Shown here: piece by piece, positions 55,289 through 64,000 of the stretch
Numbering within the stretch: the first letter of the stretch is position 1
Layout: each line of letters opens with the position of its first letter
Assembly: GCA_017640605.1 (NCBI GenBank)
Contig: JAEPQH010000001.1
Coordinates: 62,001 to 126,000 of the forward strand
DNA length: 64,000 nucleotides
Reading direction: 5' to 3'
From: Balneolaceae bacterium
GTDB taxonomy: Bacteria; Bacteroidota; Rhodothermia; Balneolales; Balneolaceae
Translations under genes and position numbers: made by a program
Notes under the pieces: model-generated
Database searches by the model: none
What the model was told of the DNA's origin: nothing
What the model saw: the letters and a program-made list of their open reading frames with translations, nothing else

Positions 55289-58200
55289 GCTTAACCGAAC
55301 TATCTGTCCGCCGACCGGTAACCACAATGATGGTGTTTGTAAGCCTCGTTGTGGTTGGGCTCATCGCAACCCGATTAGTACCCTTAGAGTATTTCCCGGA
55401 CATTTCATTTCCCGGCGCTTTTGTCCAGGTGCCCTACCCTAATGCCTCGCCGGAGGAAATTGAAGAGCAGGTAATTAAACCGATGGAAGAAGTGCTTGCT
55501 ACTATTTCTGGTGTTGATCGCATCAACTCAAATGCCGGTGAAAATAATGGCGGTATTCAGGTGATTTTTAAGCAAGGAAGCGACATCGATCTTAAAGCCA
55601 TCGAAATAAAAGAGAAGATCGAAAGTGTAAGGAATCAGCTGCCCGATGACTTTGAATACTACAACATATTCAAATTTCAGGATGGTGGTGGTAATACCCT
55701 TCAGCTCAGAATTTCCAGCGAACGTGATTTATCCAACGCTTACGATTTACTGAATCGAAACTTGAAACAGCGTATTGAGCGCATTGATGGAGTTGGACAA
55801 GTAACGCTATATGGCGTAGAGAAAAAAGAAATCCGCATTGAGCTCATCAACGACAGGGTTTTAGCATATGGGATTGATTTGGGGCAACTCACCCAGACTC
55901 TTCAGCGTGCTAATTTCTCTACATCAGCGGGTAAAATTACCGATGCCGGACTTCGATATAATGTTCGTCCGATGGGAGAACTTACCGGTGTTGAGGATAT
56001 CGAAAATCTGATTATCGGTGCAAATAATCTTCGCATGAAAGACATCGCCAATGTGCGCTATACCGAACCGGTTCGCAACTATGCTCGTCATTTGGATCAG
56101 AAATATGCGATTGGATTGGATATCGTAAAAGAATCATCGGCCAACACGGTAGCTACGGTTGACCGAGTACTTGAGGAGATTGAAGAAATCAACAAGCTTC
56201 CGGAGATGCAAGGCATCAAGATCTTCGAAATGAACAATCAGGCCGAAGGGATTCTGAGTTCACTCAGAGAATTGTTTAATGCCGGAATTTTAGGTGCGGG
56301 ACTTTCCATCATAATGCTGTTTTTCTTCCTACGTCAGTTCAGCACTACAATGATTGTAGCCACAGCGGTTCCTTTCTCTTTGATTGTTACTCTTGGGTTT
56401 TTCTACTTCCTCGACATTTCGCTAAACATCCTTTCTATGATGGGGTTGATGCTGGCCGTAGGTATGCTGGTTGATAATGCGGTAGTGGTAACAGAGAACA
56501 TCCATCGGCATCAGCGGAAAGGTGCTGATAGCAAAAAATCTGCCATATGGGGAGCGCGTGAAGTTGGGATTGCTGTAACTGCCGGAACACTAACATCGGT
56601 TGTAGTATTTTTGCCGAATATTGTGAATGAGAGTTTCATTAAGCAGTACATGTATTATATCGGGATGCCTATCATCATCTCGCTCATCGCCTCTTTACTG
56701 ATTTCATTGACGGTAATTCCGTTGCTGACCTCTAAAATCCCGGTTCCTAAAGTTCGAAAACGAACGGTTATAGATAAACTCGCTGATGTGTATGCACGAT
56801 TCTTAGGATGGTTCATCGATCGAAGATGGGTTTCAACTATTGGTATTACGGCTTTATTCTTCAGTGTAGTTATTCCCGCCGGTATGATTAATGTGGACAT
56901 GTTTCCGCGTGTGGAACAACGAGAACTTCAACTACGATATAACCTGAATGCCTCTTACACGCTCGATCGAGTAAAAGAAACGGTAGATAAAGTGGAGCAG
57001 TATTTATACGATAATCAGGATCGCTTTGAGATTGAATCGGTTTACACCTACTACGAGCCTGAATTTGCAAACTCCACGATTATTCTGATCGAGGAAGAAG
57101 ACGCAAAGAAATCCGTTCCTACCATCAAAAAAGAAATCGAGGAGAATTTACCACTAGTTACCATTGGTGAGCCTAGTTTCGAGTTCCGAAACAGAAACAG
57201 TAGCGAAGCGGTGAAAGTTTTTGTTCATGGCGAATCGATGGATGTACTCGAAGAACTCGCAGAACAAGTTGAATGGCGACTAAATCAAATTGATGGCTTA
57301 TCGGATGTAAAATCCGACGCAGAAATGGGTCGCGATGAGGTTCGACTAACTATCGATCATGAACGCGCGCGAAATTATGGCCTCACTTCTTCCGTAATTG
57401 CACAAACAGTTTCTAGCTCGGTTCGAGGAATGAATCTACGACGAATTCGTGGCGAACAATCCGAAATTGATGTAGTACTTGCTTTACAAAATGCGGATCG
57501 CCAATCGGTAGAAGATTTACGTGAACTTCCGATAAGTATTGGTGATAATCAGAGTATCAAACTTTCAAGTGTAGCTGCTTTTGAAGAGACTAAAGGTCCC
57601 GGACGAATTTTCCGTGAAAATCGTAAAACTTCTTTGGGTATTTCCGTGAATCTCGATGATTTACCCATGGATGAAGCCCGACCTATTATCGCTCAGGTTA
57701 TGGATCAGATTGTGTATCCCGCCGGTTATGGCTGGGGCTATGGTCGAAGTTTCGATGATGATGCTGAGGCCTTAAATGTGATGTTATTTAACCTTGCAGT
57801 CGCTTTTTTCCTGATTTACTTGGTAATGGCTTCCCTGTTTGAATCACTCATTTACCCAACAAGTATTCTTACCTGTATTCTATATGGTGTGGTAGGTATT
57901 TTTTGGTTTTTCTTCATCACAGGAACCACCTTCGATCTAATGGCAATCATCGGAATTCTTATTTTGATGGGAATTGTGGTGAATAATGGAATTGTGTTGA
58001 TAGATCATATTCTTCATCTGCGAAGCGAAGGTATGAGTCGACGTGAAGCTGTGGTTCAAGGTGGAAAAGATCGTATGCGTCCTATTTTGATGACCGCTGC
58101 AACAACCGTTCTTGGTTTAATTCCACTATGTATCGGAACCACTCAAATCGGTGGTGATGGTCCTCCCTACTTCCCAATGGCTCGAGCTATCGTTGGTGGA

Positions 58201-58314
58201 TTAACATTCAGTACTGTTGTAACTCTGATAGTATTGCCCTCTATTTACATCATCCTCGACGATATTAAAATCTGGAGACAGCGTGTAGGTGTGATGTCTG
58301 AGATTAAAAGGTAA
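55285..58314 (+). CDS. RND efflux permease, second of a pair
   Basis: A 1009-residue RND transporter without the long TM6-TM7 insertion of its partner. Key parts: the start MSLTELSVRRPVTTMMVFVS, TM4 with VGMLVDNAVVVTENIHRHQ (about residue 395), and the C-terminal half with GIVVNNGIVLIDHILHLRSE. Overlap of 4 bp (ATGA) with the first permease means coupled translation and near-equal amounts, consistent with a heteromeric pump driven by proton flux. The two permeases differ enough in sequence that they are not a recent duplication. Last gene of the operon; a hairpin follows at 58357. Confidence 0.93.
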   Translation: MSLTELSVRRPVTTMMVFVSLVVVGLIATRLVPLEYFPDISFPGAFVQVPYPNASPEEIEEQVIKPMEEVLATISGVDRINSNAGENNGGIQVIFKQGSDIDLKAIEIKEKIESVRNQLPDDFEYYNIFKFQDGGGNTLQLRISSERDLSNAYDLLNRNLKQRIERIDGVGQVTLYGVEKKEIRIELINDRVLAYGIDLGQLTQTLQRANFSTSAGKITDAGLRYNVRPMGELTGVEDIENLIIGANNLRMKDIANVRYTEPVRNYARHLDQKYAIGLDIVKESSANTVATVDRVLEEIEEINKLPEMQGIKIFEMNNQAEGILSSLRELFNAGILGAGLSIIMLFFFLRQFSTTMIVATAVPFSLIVTLGFFYFLDISLNILSMMGLMLAVGMLVDNAVVVTENIHRHQRKGADSKKSAIWGAREVGIAVTAGTLTSVVVFLPNIVNESFIKQYMYYIGMPIIISLIASLLISLTVIPLLTSKIPVPKVRKRTVIDKLADVYARFLGWFIDRRWVSTIGITALFFSVVIPAGMINVDMFPRVEQRELQLRYNLNASYTLDRVKETVDKVEQYLYDNQDRFEIESVYTYYEPEFANSTIILIEEEDAKKSVPTIKKEIEENLPLVTIGEPSFEFRNRNSSEAVKVFVHGESMDVLEELAEQVEWRLNQIDGLSDVKSDAEMGRDEVRLTIDHERARNYGLTSSVIAQTVSSSVRGMNLRRIRGEQSEIDVVLALQNADRQSVEDLRELPISIGDNQSIKLSSVAAFEETKGPGRIFRENRKTSLGISVNLDDLPMDEARPIIAQVMDQIVYPAGYGWGYGRSFDDDAEALNVMLFNLAVAFFLIYLVMASLFESLIYPTSILTCILYGVVGIFWFFFITGTTFDLMAIIGILILMGIVVNNGIVLIDHILHLRSEGMSRREAVVQGGKDRMRPILMTAATTVLGLIPLCIGTTQIGGDGPPYFPMARAIVGGLTFSTVVTLIVLPSIYIILDDIKIWRQRVGVMSEIKR

Positions 58315-58356
58315 TACTCTCCAAAAAACCAATACTTTCCAATCTTTTTCCGTTCT

Positions 58357-58386
58357 AGTATCTCCGTAGCTTGCTATGGAGATACT
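58357..58386 (+). terminator. Hairpin after the RND operon
   Basis: A 14-bp stem (AGTATCTCCGTAGC with GCTATGGAGATACT, one G-T wobble) with a 2-base loop, 43 bp after the permease stop. No T-tract follows, so it may be an RNA-stabilising hairpin or a Rho-assisted terminator. Confidence 0.5.
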
Positions 58387-58603
58387 GGTTATTCTGCTGA
58401 AATAAGCCTAAACATTTTATAGGAATTCTCTTGCTTGAGTTACCCCAATCTGCAGGGTTCTCTCGGATATATTGACAAACACGATCTTTTTTAAACTGAT
58501 TTCGAATAACCCCACCTCTTCGCTCGTCGACTTTTTTGTCTATATTTCCCCACGTTTCTATTCATCCCACAAATAAACAATAATCTACACATCCTCTCAA
58601 TTT

Positions 58604-59338
58604 ATGGAAAACACCTTCCACACTGAGCAATTTACAATCCGTGCGAATGAGGTCGACATTACCGGATCACTCTCTTTAGCCGCCATTTGCAATTACTTTC
58701 AGGAAGTGGCCGGAAATAATGCCAAAGATTTGAATTTCGACATCACCGATATGCACGAGCAAAATCTTACTTGGGTACTCCATCGAATGGATATTCACAT
58801 TTTTGGCAAAGCAAATTGGCGAGATTGCATCACCGTGGAAACTTGGCCCGCCGCCGGAGATACCATACGTGCTTATCGGAATTATCGTTTGCTTGATGAA
58901 GAAGGCGACGAATTCGGGCACTGCCTCAGCTATTGGATGGTAATGAATTTAGAAACTCGAAGACCAACCCGAATTCCGCAAGAAGTATTAGATACTCGCT
59001 TAACCGACCGACCTCATGTAACTGAGGTAAAGTCGAATCGCATTCGCCCTTTCGATGATGCTGAGGCTAGTAATTCCAAAACCATCATCGTGCGTCGTGC
59101 CGATTTAGATATGAATAATCATGTGAATAACGTGCGATATTTAGAATGGATGTTAGAAACCATCACCTTAGATGAGGTTCAAAAACTCACAAACATCGAC
59201 TTAATCTATATGATGGAAACCTTTGTAGATGACAAACTCACTGCATCGTGTAAACACATTGATGCTTTGCACTTACAGTTCAAAATTACTAACCAAAACG
59301 GTAAAGTGATCGCTGTAGCTGAAGCCACTTTGAGTTAA
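58604..59338 (+). CDS. Acyl-ACP thioesterase
   Basis: A 244-residue double-hotdog thioesterase of the bacterial FatA/B-like family. The first hotdog has FTIRANEVDITGSLSLAAIC and WVLHRMDIHIFGKANWRDCI; the second carries the catalytic Asn/His region in RRADLDMNNHVNNVRYLEWM. It releases free fatty acids from acyl carrier protein in the cytoplasm, which feeds membrane or storage lipid pathways. Convergent with the aldo/keto reductase, whose stop is 5 bp away, with no clear terminator between. Confidence 0.92.
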   Translation: MENTFHTEQFTIRANEVDITGSLSLAAICNYFQEVAGNNAKDLNFDITDMHEQNLTWVLHRMDIHIFGKANWRDCITVETWPAAGDTIRAYRNYRLLDEEGDEFGHCLSYWMVMNLETRRPTRIPQEVLDTRLTDRPHVTEVKSNRIRPFDDAEASNSKTIIVRRADLDMNNHVNNVRYLEWMLETITLDEVQKLTNIDLIYMMETFVDDKLTASCKHIDALHLQFKITNQNGKVIAVAEATLS

Positions 59339-59343
59339 CGAAT

Positions 59344-60162
59344 TCAATCCCATTCCGGGGCAAAATCCGGATTCACAATACGGTGATCTTTTGGCAGATC
59401 ATCAATTGCGTAGAAATCATCATCTTCTAATACAAAGTCATAGATATCTATGTTTTCTTCAAGATGTTCGCGCGATGAAGCTTTTGGAATAACAGTTACT
59501 TGCTCCTGCTCAATCAACCATCGCAAAGCGATTTGTGCAGGAGATTTTCCGTACTTCTCCCCTAAGTTTATCAAGAGCTCGTTCTCAAGCATCTGTCCTT
59601 GTCCCAGCGGGCTGTACGCCGTAACCATCAAATCATTTTCTGCGGCGTAGTCTAATAAATCAAACTGCCCTAAAAGTGGGTGATATTCCACTTGATTTGC
59701 AAAAATTGGAGCGGCCATTTCATCGTTCACTTCTTGAAGCAATTTCATAGGAAAATTACTCACTCCGATATTCAACGCCTTCCCTTGATCCCGAAGTGTG
59801 AGCATCGCTTCTACCGCTTTCTCTAGGTCGAACTCCGGATTTGGCCAGTGGATCAATAACAAATCAACATAAGGTACATCAAGTTCCTGCAAACTACGTT
59901 CAGTCGATTTCAGCAGTTTATCAGCATCTAAGTTAATCCGATCTACTTTAGTGGTAATAAATAACTCATCGCGATCGATGTGCGCTGCTTTTATAGCATT
60001 ACCAACCTCTCTCTCATTTTTATAGACTTGAGCTGTATCAATATGACGATAACCCATATTTAGTGCCATTTTAACTACCTGCTCACAGGTTTTTCCAATC
60101 AGTTTAAAAGTTCCAATTCCGATTTCGGGAACGTCTACCCCTTGAATAGTTTTTGAGTTCAT
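59344..60162 (-). CDS. Aldo/keto reductase
   Basis: A 272-residue AKR of the 2,5-diketo-gluconate reductase-like branch. The catalytic tetrad is present: Asp42 and Tyr47 in GYRHIDTAQVYKNE, Lys72 in ITTKVDR and His105 in LLLIHWPNP. The NADPH-binding end reads VTVIPKASSREHLEENIDIY. The NADPH-dependent enzyme reduces aldehydes or ketones to alcohols in the cytoplasm; substrate not predictable. Complete and normal length. Confidence 0.93.
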   Translation of the reverse strand: MNSKTIQGVDVPEIGIGTFKLIGKTCEQVVKMALNMGYRHIDTAQVYKNEREVGNAIKAAHIDRDELFITTKVDRINLDADKLLKSTERSLQELDVPYVDLLLIHWPNPEFDLEKAVEAMLTLRDQGKALNIGVSNFPMKLLQEVNDEMAAPIFANQVEYHPLLGQFDLLDYAAENDLMVTAYSPLGQGQMLENELLINLGEKYGKSPAQIALRWLIEQEQVTVIPKASSREHLEENIDIYDFVLEDDDFYAIDDLPKDHRIVNPDFAPEWD

Positions 60163-60208
60163 TTCAGAAGTGTAATTCTGTATTTAATGGTTTGTATTTA
60201 GATTTTGT

Positions 60209-62944
60209 TTATTTGACTAGCGTCATTTTTCGAGTCAATACTTTTGTACCTACCTCTAGTTGGTATATATACATACCACTTGGATAGCCTGTGGCGTTCC
60301 ATTCAAAGTGATGTTCTCCGGCGTTTAAAACGCCTTTGGTTAAGGTAGTAACGGGTTGGCCAACAACGTTAAACACCGAAAGCGAAACCTCTACAGGTTC
60401 TGGTAAATAAAAAGAAATAGTTGTTGCCGGATTAAATGGATTTGGATAATTCTGAAATAATTCGATCTGTTCCGGAATCGATTCATCCTGTAATTCCACT
60501 CCGGGAGGTACCATCAATAATCGGTATCTCTGATTGATTTGTGATTGATTTTCAGGTTCATTGTTGAGCTCATCATTGGCAAAATATTCGAAATTAAAGG
60601 CAACCCCTGGAAGAAGCTCGAGCTGCTCTTCCATCTCCAAATCTTCAATAAATAATTGCCAACCGCCTTCTAAATTCCAATCTGTAATCTCAAGAGTCAT
60701 TTTACCGGAAACGGTATCTCTTACTCCAAGTGGGATAGAGTACATCACATCTGAAGTATATCCCAAATTCAAGCTCGATATCCATCGCTGCTCGGCTTGT
60801 AAAGCAAACTGGAGTCCGTTATTGAGTATGTCCGACTCGGAAAAGCTAATACTTGGATTAGGAACACTTTTTTTGATCACCGTCTCAGCATCAAATAATG
60901 AAATCTGAGTGGTTTTTATGTCAATTTCGGATTGAAGACTGAGTTCAAGGGTTGAGACCGGCTCGACAGGTAATTCAAACTCTGTAATCGAATTATTTAA
61001 CTGTTCAGGACTGATTACAATATCAGTCTGTGGTAAAATCGAATCTGCGAGCATCCAAAACAATTCGTTTGGTTTGATTAAAGTGTTTTCTTCATATACC
61101 GCCAATTGCTGAAAATTCAAATCGAACACATACGGACTGACTTTACCTTCCCCAATTTGCTCGGTAATAGCTGTAAGTAAATTCTGCACAGATATCTCAG
61201 CGCCGGATGAATTTTGCAGTAGATTTAGTCCCTCCAGCCCATCGATTACTGAGTTCTCGTTTCGATCTAAGGCTGTAATTGAAATCACCCAATCACTTTG
61301 CGTAGATGAAACTTCAGGTTGAATGGAATTCGATGAATCCTTTAATACCTCCCAATCATTCATGTTATCTATTGAATGATCAACAAAATGGAATAAACCT
61401 TTCCCTGAAATTGAATCTTGATTGGCAGAATTCACAATACGAAAAGATTGAGAGTACGGATCCCAAAAATGTACATCTGAACTGAATGTGTCAGTTAACT
61501 CTCCAGTAAAAGGGCTCCAACCTTTAATCGGTGTAGAAATCGAATCCGACTTATTCGATTCAAATGCTTCGCTGTTAATTTGATTTACTACTCCCGATTC
61601 AATCGTTAGCTCGCTACTAGCTCCAACATCCTGCGATATATCGTTATTATTTCGTTTGATTTTAGCTGGTTTTGATTGAGCGATATCATTGCTTTTACTC
61701 AAGCTCAGTTCATCAATTAATTGTCCTTCCCGATCCAATATTTGAAGCGTATTTAGTGAAGGCTTTCGGAGACTTTCCAACATTTGCTGGGTTACAAAAT
61801 CATCAAGAATAACCTGTTGATTTTCATACGGAGCGATTTCTATCAATTCAGCGAGAGGTATCACTAATTCATCAATCTTTATTTGCCAATCGTTGATGTT
61901 TAAGTAAACACGTTCGTTATTAGTAATCGACAATATTGGTAGCTTGAAATCTTTTTCCTGATTAGCGGTTATTTGTACATCTGGAATCTCGTTATCTAAA
62001 ATAAATGCTGCATGGCTAATAAAATCGCCGAATTGACCGGAGGATAAATTCTCTAATTCAAAGAAGGCAGTCTCTCGGTCTTCAAAAAAGGAATCATCCG
62101 TGATTGGAACAACTTTTTCGTACACCGCATCGCCAATCAAACCCGTAAAATTGAAGGTGTACTTTTTAAACTGATTCACGTCGTTAGTGTCGGCAGTGCT
62201 GTATTCGTGATGGAATTTGGCATCAACTGTTAGCTTAGAGCCATCATGTTCATAGATTGCAACATTCAATCGAATACTATCGCTTTCGGATACAGTGGAT
62301 ATATTTTGATCGAATACAATTACCGGGCCATTTAGAATTCTTAATGAAGTTTGGAAGCTGGAATACGGTGTGGTAGATGATTTCCAATTTGCAGGATTTC
62401 CCACCATTTTTGCGAGCATGTTTGTAGTGCCACTGGCTCCATTTTTCAGATGATATTGATAGTGGCCACGCTCATCAAAACGTAACATGGGCACCGATGG
62501 ATAGTTGGCAAAAGCGTTGATAAGATCGCTTTCATAGTTTCCCCAAGTGATACCAAAAAGTAGGCGATTTATCCCTTCGTCGGGTTGCGAAAACATAATC
62601 ATCCCCGTTTCCAAATCAACTTGAATTGGTGCCGAAAGACTAATTAAATCATTTTCCTCATTTGAAACCGAAACTCTTTGTCCACGAGTAACTGTTTGCT
62701 CAATGATTATTGTAACAGGCTCGAATGAGCTTTTTTCACCCGCACCAGATAATCGCAGCTGAGTTCCCGCTTCGAGATCAATCAACGGAATTAGTTCGAA
62801 CTCGTTAACAGATGTATTGGCAGTAACTACTAACAGATCGCCGGGTAGCAATGTAGTTTGTGCATAGCTTTTTCCGAGTAAAACCCAGAGAAGTAGCAGA
62901 GACGATACTATGTGTATTAACTTTAATACTCTTGATTGTAGCAT
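60209..62944 (-). CDS. Large secreted protein with Calx-beta-like region and T9SS sorting domain
   Basis: The ATG at 62944 gives MLQSRVLKLIHIVSSLLLLW and a signal peptide; an ATG at 62953 and a TTG further up are also in frame. About 911 residues. A Calx-beta-like segment is visible around residues 210-325 (STVSESDSIRLNVAIYEHDG, ITDDSFFEDRETAFFELENL). The middle is Asp/Ser-rich with few known motifs, and the end is a T9SS type A sorting domain (LFQNYPNPFNPATTISFYLP, ending MTLVK). It is probably a surface or extracellular structural or adhesive protein. Family otherwise not recognised. Confidence 0.75.
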   Translation of the reverse strand: MLQSRVLKLIHIVSSLLLLWVLLGKSYAQTTLLPGDLLVVTANTSVNEFELIPLIDLEAGTQLRLSGAGEKSSFEPVTIIIEQTVTRGQRVSVSNEENDLISLSAPIQVDLETGMIMFSQPDEGINRLLFGITWGNYESDLINAFANYPSVPMLRFDERGHYQYHLKNGASGTTNMLAKMVGNPANWKSSTTPYSSFQTSLRILNGPVIVFDQNISTVSESDSIRLNVAIYEHDGSKLTVDAKFHHEYSTADTNDVNQFKKYTFNFTGLIGDAVYEKVVPITDDSFFEDRETAFFELENLSSGQFGDFISHAAFILDNEIPDVQITANQEKDFKLPILSITNNERVYLNINDWQIKIDELVIPLAELIEIAPYENQQVILDDFVTQQMLESLRKPSLNTLQILDREGQLIDELSLSKSNDIAQSKPAKIKRNNNDISQDVGASSELTIESGVVNQINSEAFESNKSDSISTPIKGWSPFTGELTDTFSSDVHFWDPYSQSFRIVNSANQDSISGKGLFHFVDHSIDNMNDWEVLKDSSNSIQPEVSSTQSDWVISITALDRNENSVIDGLEGLNLLQNSSGAEISVQNLLTAITEQIGEGKVSPYVFDLNFQQLAVYEENTLIKPNELFWMLADSILPQTDIVISPEQLNNSITEFELPVEPVSTLELSLQSEIDIKTTQISLFDAETVIKKSVPNPSISFSESDILNNGLQFALQAEQRWISSLNLGYTSDVMYSIPLGVRDTVSGKMTLEITDWNLEGGWQLFIEDLEMEEQLELLPGVAFNFEYFANDELNNEPENQSQINQRYRLLMVPPGVELQDESIPEQIELFQNYPNPFNPATTISFYLPEPVEVSLSVFNVVGQPVTTLTKGVLNAGEHHFEWNATGYPSGMYIYQLEVGTKVLTRKMTLVK

Positions 62945-63036
62945 ACAACCCATAGGCAAGTATTTGCGATAGAGAGTACTAGAATTAACGGCTTATTCTG
63001 CAAAATGCCATATTAATTCTTCCGATTATCGAAATT

Positions 63037-64000
63037 TTAATCTACTAAATTTGGCTCATGCAATTTCCCTTCTGATGCGGCCACAGCATACGAAACGGCG
63101 GCATCTCCGGTAATATTCACCACGGTACGGCACATATCTAAGATCCGATCAACTCCCAATATCAGTGCAATTCCTGCAGTTGGTACGTTAATCGACTCCA
63201 GAACTACTACAAGCATTACGATTCCGGCTCCCGGAACACCAGCTGCTCCAACAGATGCTGCGGTAGCAGTAAGTACAATCATTAATTGCTGAGTGAAGCT
63301 GAGATCAAGTCCAAGAGCCTGCGCAATAAACACCGCTGCAACAGCCTGGTAGGCACTGGTTCCGTCCATGTTGATGGTAGCACCTACAGGGAGTACAAAA
63401 CTTGCAACCTCTTCATCAACCCCAAGGTTTTTTTCTACACGTTCCATAGTAACCGGTAGAGTTGCCGAACTAGAACTGGTACTAAAACCAAGCAGCATAG
63501 CAGGTTGAATGGCTTTGAAAAATTGTAGTAAACTCAACTTCCCCTTACTGAAGTATTTAAACATACCTGCATATACAATCAAAATATGTAGTATTAAGGC
63601 GGCTAATAGTGTTAAACTGTATTGCCCTAACGCACCTAGCAGTTCTAAGGCTTTTCCTAAATCATCACCGGCAAGTTCTACGATTAGTCCGGCCATTAGG
63701 GCGAAAACACCGTACGGTGCTGTCTTCATGATCAGGTCTACAATCAAAATGATGACATCGTTAAACGCATCAAACACATTAACCAAGAGCTTGCCTTTTT
63801 CTCCTCCCAAGTGAATAATTCCAATACCCAGCAAAATTGCCACAAACACTACTTGAAGCATATTGGAGTTATTAGAAGCTGATTCGAAGAAGTTTTCCGG
63901 AACGATATTCACTAAAATATCCAGATTACCTCGTTCCTTAACTGCTTTGGCCGACTCTTCCCGATCTTCGATAGATTCACTGTAAGTTTCCTGTAAGCTA
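63037..64000 (-). CDS. Dicarboxylate/amino-acid:cation symporter (DAACS), 5' end outside window
   Basis: The frame remains open to the window edge (readable start SLQETYSESIEDREESAKAV), so the GTG at 63912 is internal and the true start lies outside. The C-terminal ~320 residues contain the Ser-rich re-entrant loop FSTSSSSATLPVTMER and the conserved LPVGATINMDGTSAYQAVAA, where NMDGT helps bind substrate and sodium, plus GVPGAGIVMLVVVLESINVP. These identify a glutamate/dicarboxylate symporter of the GltP/DctA family in the inner membrane. Which substrate is carried is not determined. Confidence 0.93.
   Translation of the reverse strand, partial: SLQETYSESIEDREESAKAVKERGNLDILVNIVPENFFESASNNSNMLQVVFVAILLGIGIIHLGGEKGKLLVNVFDAFNDVIILIVDLIMKTAPYGVFALMAGLIVELAGDDLGKALELLGALGQYSLTLLAALILHILIVYAGMFKYFSKGKLSLLQFFKAIQPAMLLGFSTSSSSATLPVTMERVEKNLGVDEEVASFVLPVGATINMDGTSAYQAVAAVFIAQALGLDLSFTQQLMIVLTATAASVGAAGVPGAGIVMLVVVLESINVPTAGIALILGVDRILDMCRTVVNITGDAAVSYAVAASEGKLHEPNLVD

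Noticed and set aside
1-64000. CRISPR arrays, tRNA or rRNA genes, prophage genes
   Set aside because: No regularly spaced repeats, cloverleaf-like sequences or phage structural genes were recognised by reading.

Overview
The window looks like chromosomal DNA from a marine or halophilic member of the Bacteroidota/Balneolota group (Balneola, Gracilimonas or Rhodohalobacter type). The case rests on four secreted proteins with a C-terminal type IX secretion sorting domain carrying NxPNPFNP, moderate-to-low GC, a Bacteroidota-type phospho-sugar mutase, a tricorn-like protease, a DUF4212/SSS symporter pair and a sigma-54 factor beside a DUF3109 protein. No rRNA, tRNA, CRISPR array or complete insertion sequence was seen. 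Both window edges cut genes: an M14 peptidase on the left and a dicarboxylate/amino-acid symporter on the right.

Layout. 1-10.6 kb: M14 peptidase end, cupin, atypical SDR, an aminotransferase-aldehyde dehydrogenase operon, a lipoprotein, a BNR-propeller T9SS cargo, a thioredoxin-fold protein and a conserved unknown. 10.6-11.9 kb: a small accessory locus, a Phd/YefM-ParE toxin-antitoxin pair whose toxin has an in-frame stop, flanked by two ~310 bp direct repeats with several hairpins. 11.9-17.5 kb: rpoN, DUF3109, a two-domain M16 peptidase and a DUF985 cupin. 17.6-19.4 kb: a second accessory patch with an MNT antitoxin, a truncated HepT toxin, nested inverted repeats, a leucine-rich-repeat protein and an attC-like hairpin. 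19.4-31 kb: LVIVD and DUF305 lipoproteins, phospho-sugar mutase, tricorn protease, thioredoxin and a sodium:solute symporter with its small subunit.

31.1-34.9 kb holds the least explained region: a tight five-gene operon of unrecognised proteins. Four of them share two short motifs, and the largest has peptidoglycan-binding-like repeats followed by a very basic amphipathic stretch. No known system was matched; a role at the cell envelope is inference only.

35-45.5 kb: a VOC protein, a T9SS deacetylase-like protein, a REP-associated transposase whose gene contains a REP-like array, then a vitamin B12 block. That block has the B12-dependent ribonucleotide reductase nrdJ and, upstream of it on the same strand, a cobalamin riboswitch controlling a BtuB-like TonB receptor and a T9SS beta-propeller that may be a BtuG-like B12-capture protein. 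Three exact DnaA-box matches lie next to nrdJ. 45.5-50 kb: two sensor kinases in one operon. 50-58.3 kb: a DUF3047 protein and an RND efflux operon with one adaptor and two permeases but no outer-membrane factor. 58.6-64 kb: acyl-ACP thioesterase, aldo/keto reductase, a large Calx-beta/T9SS protein and the truncated symporter.
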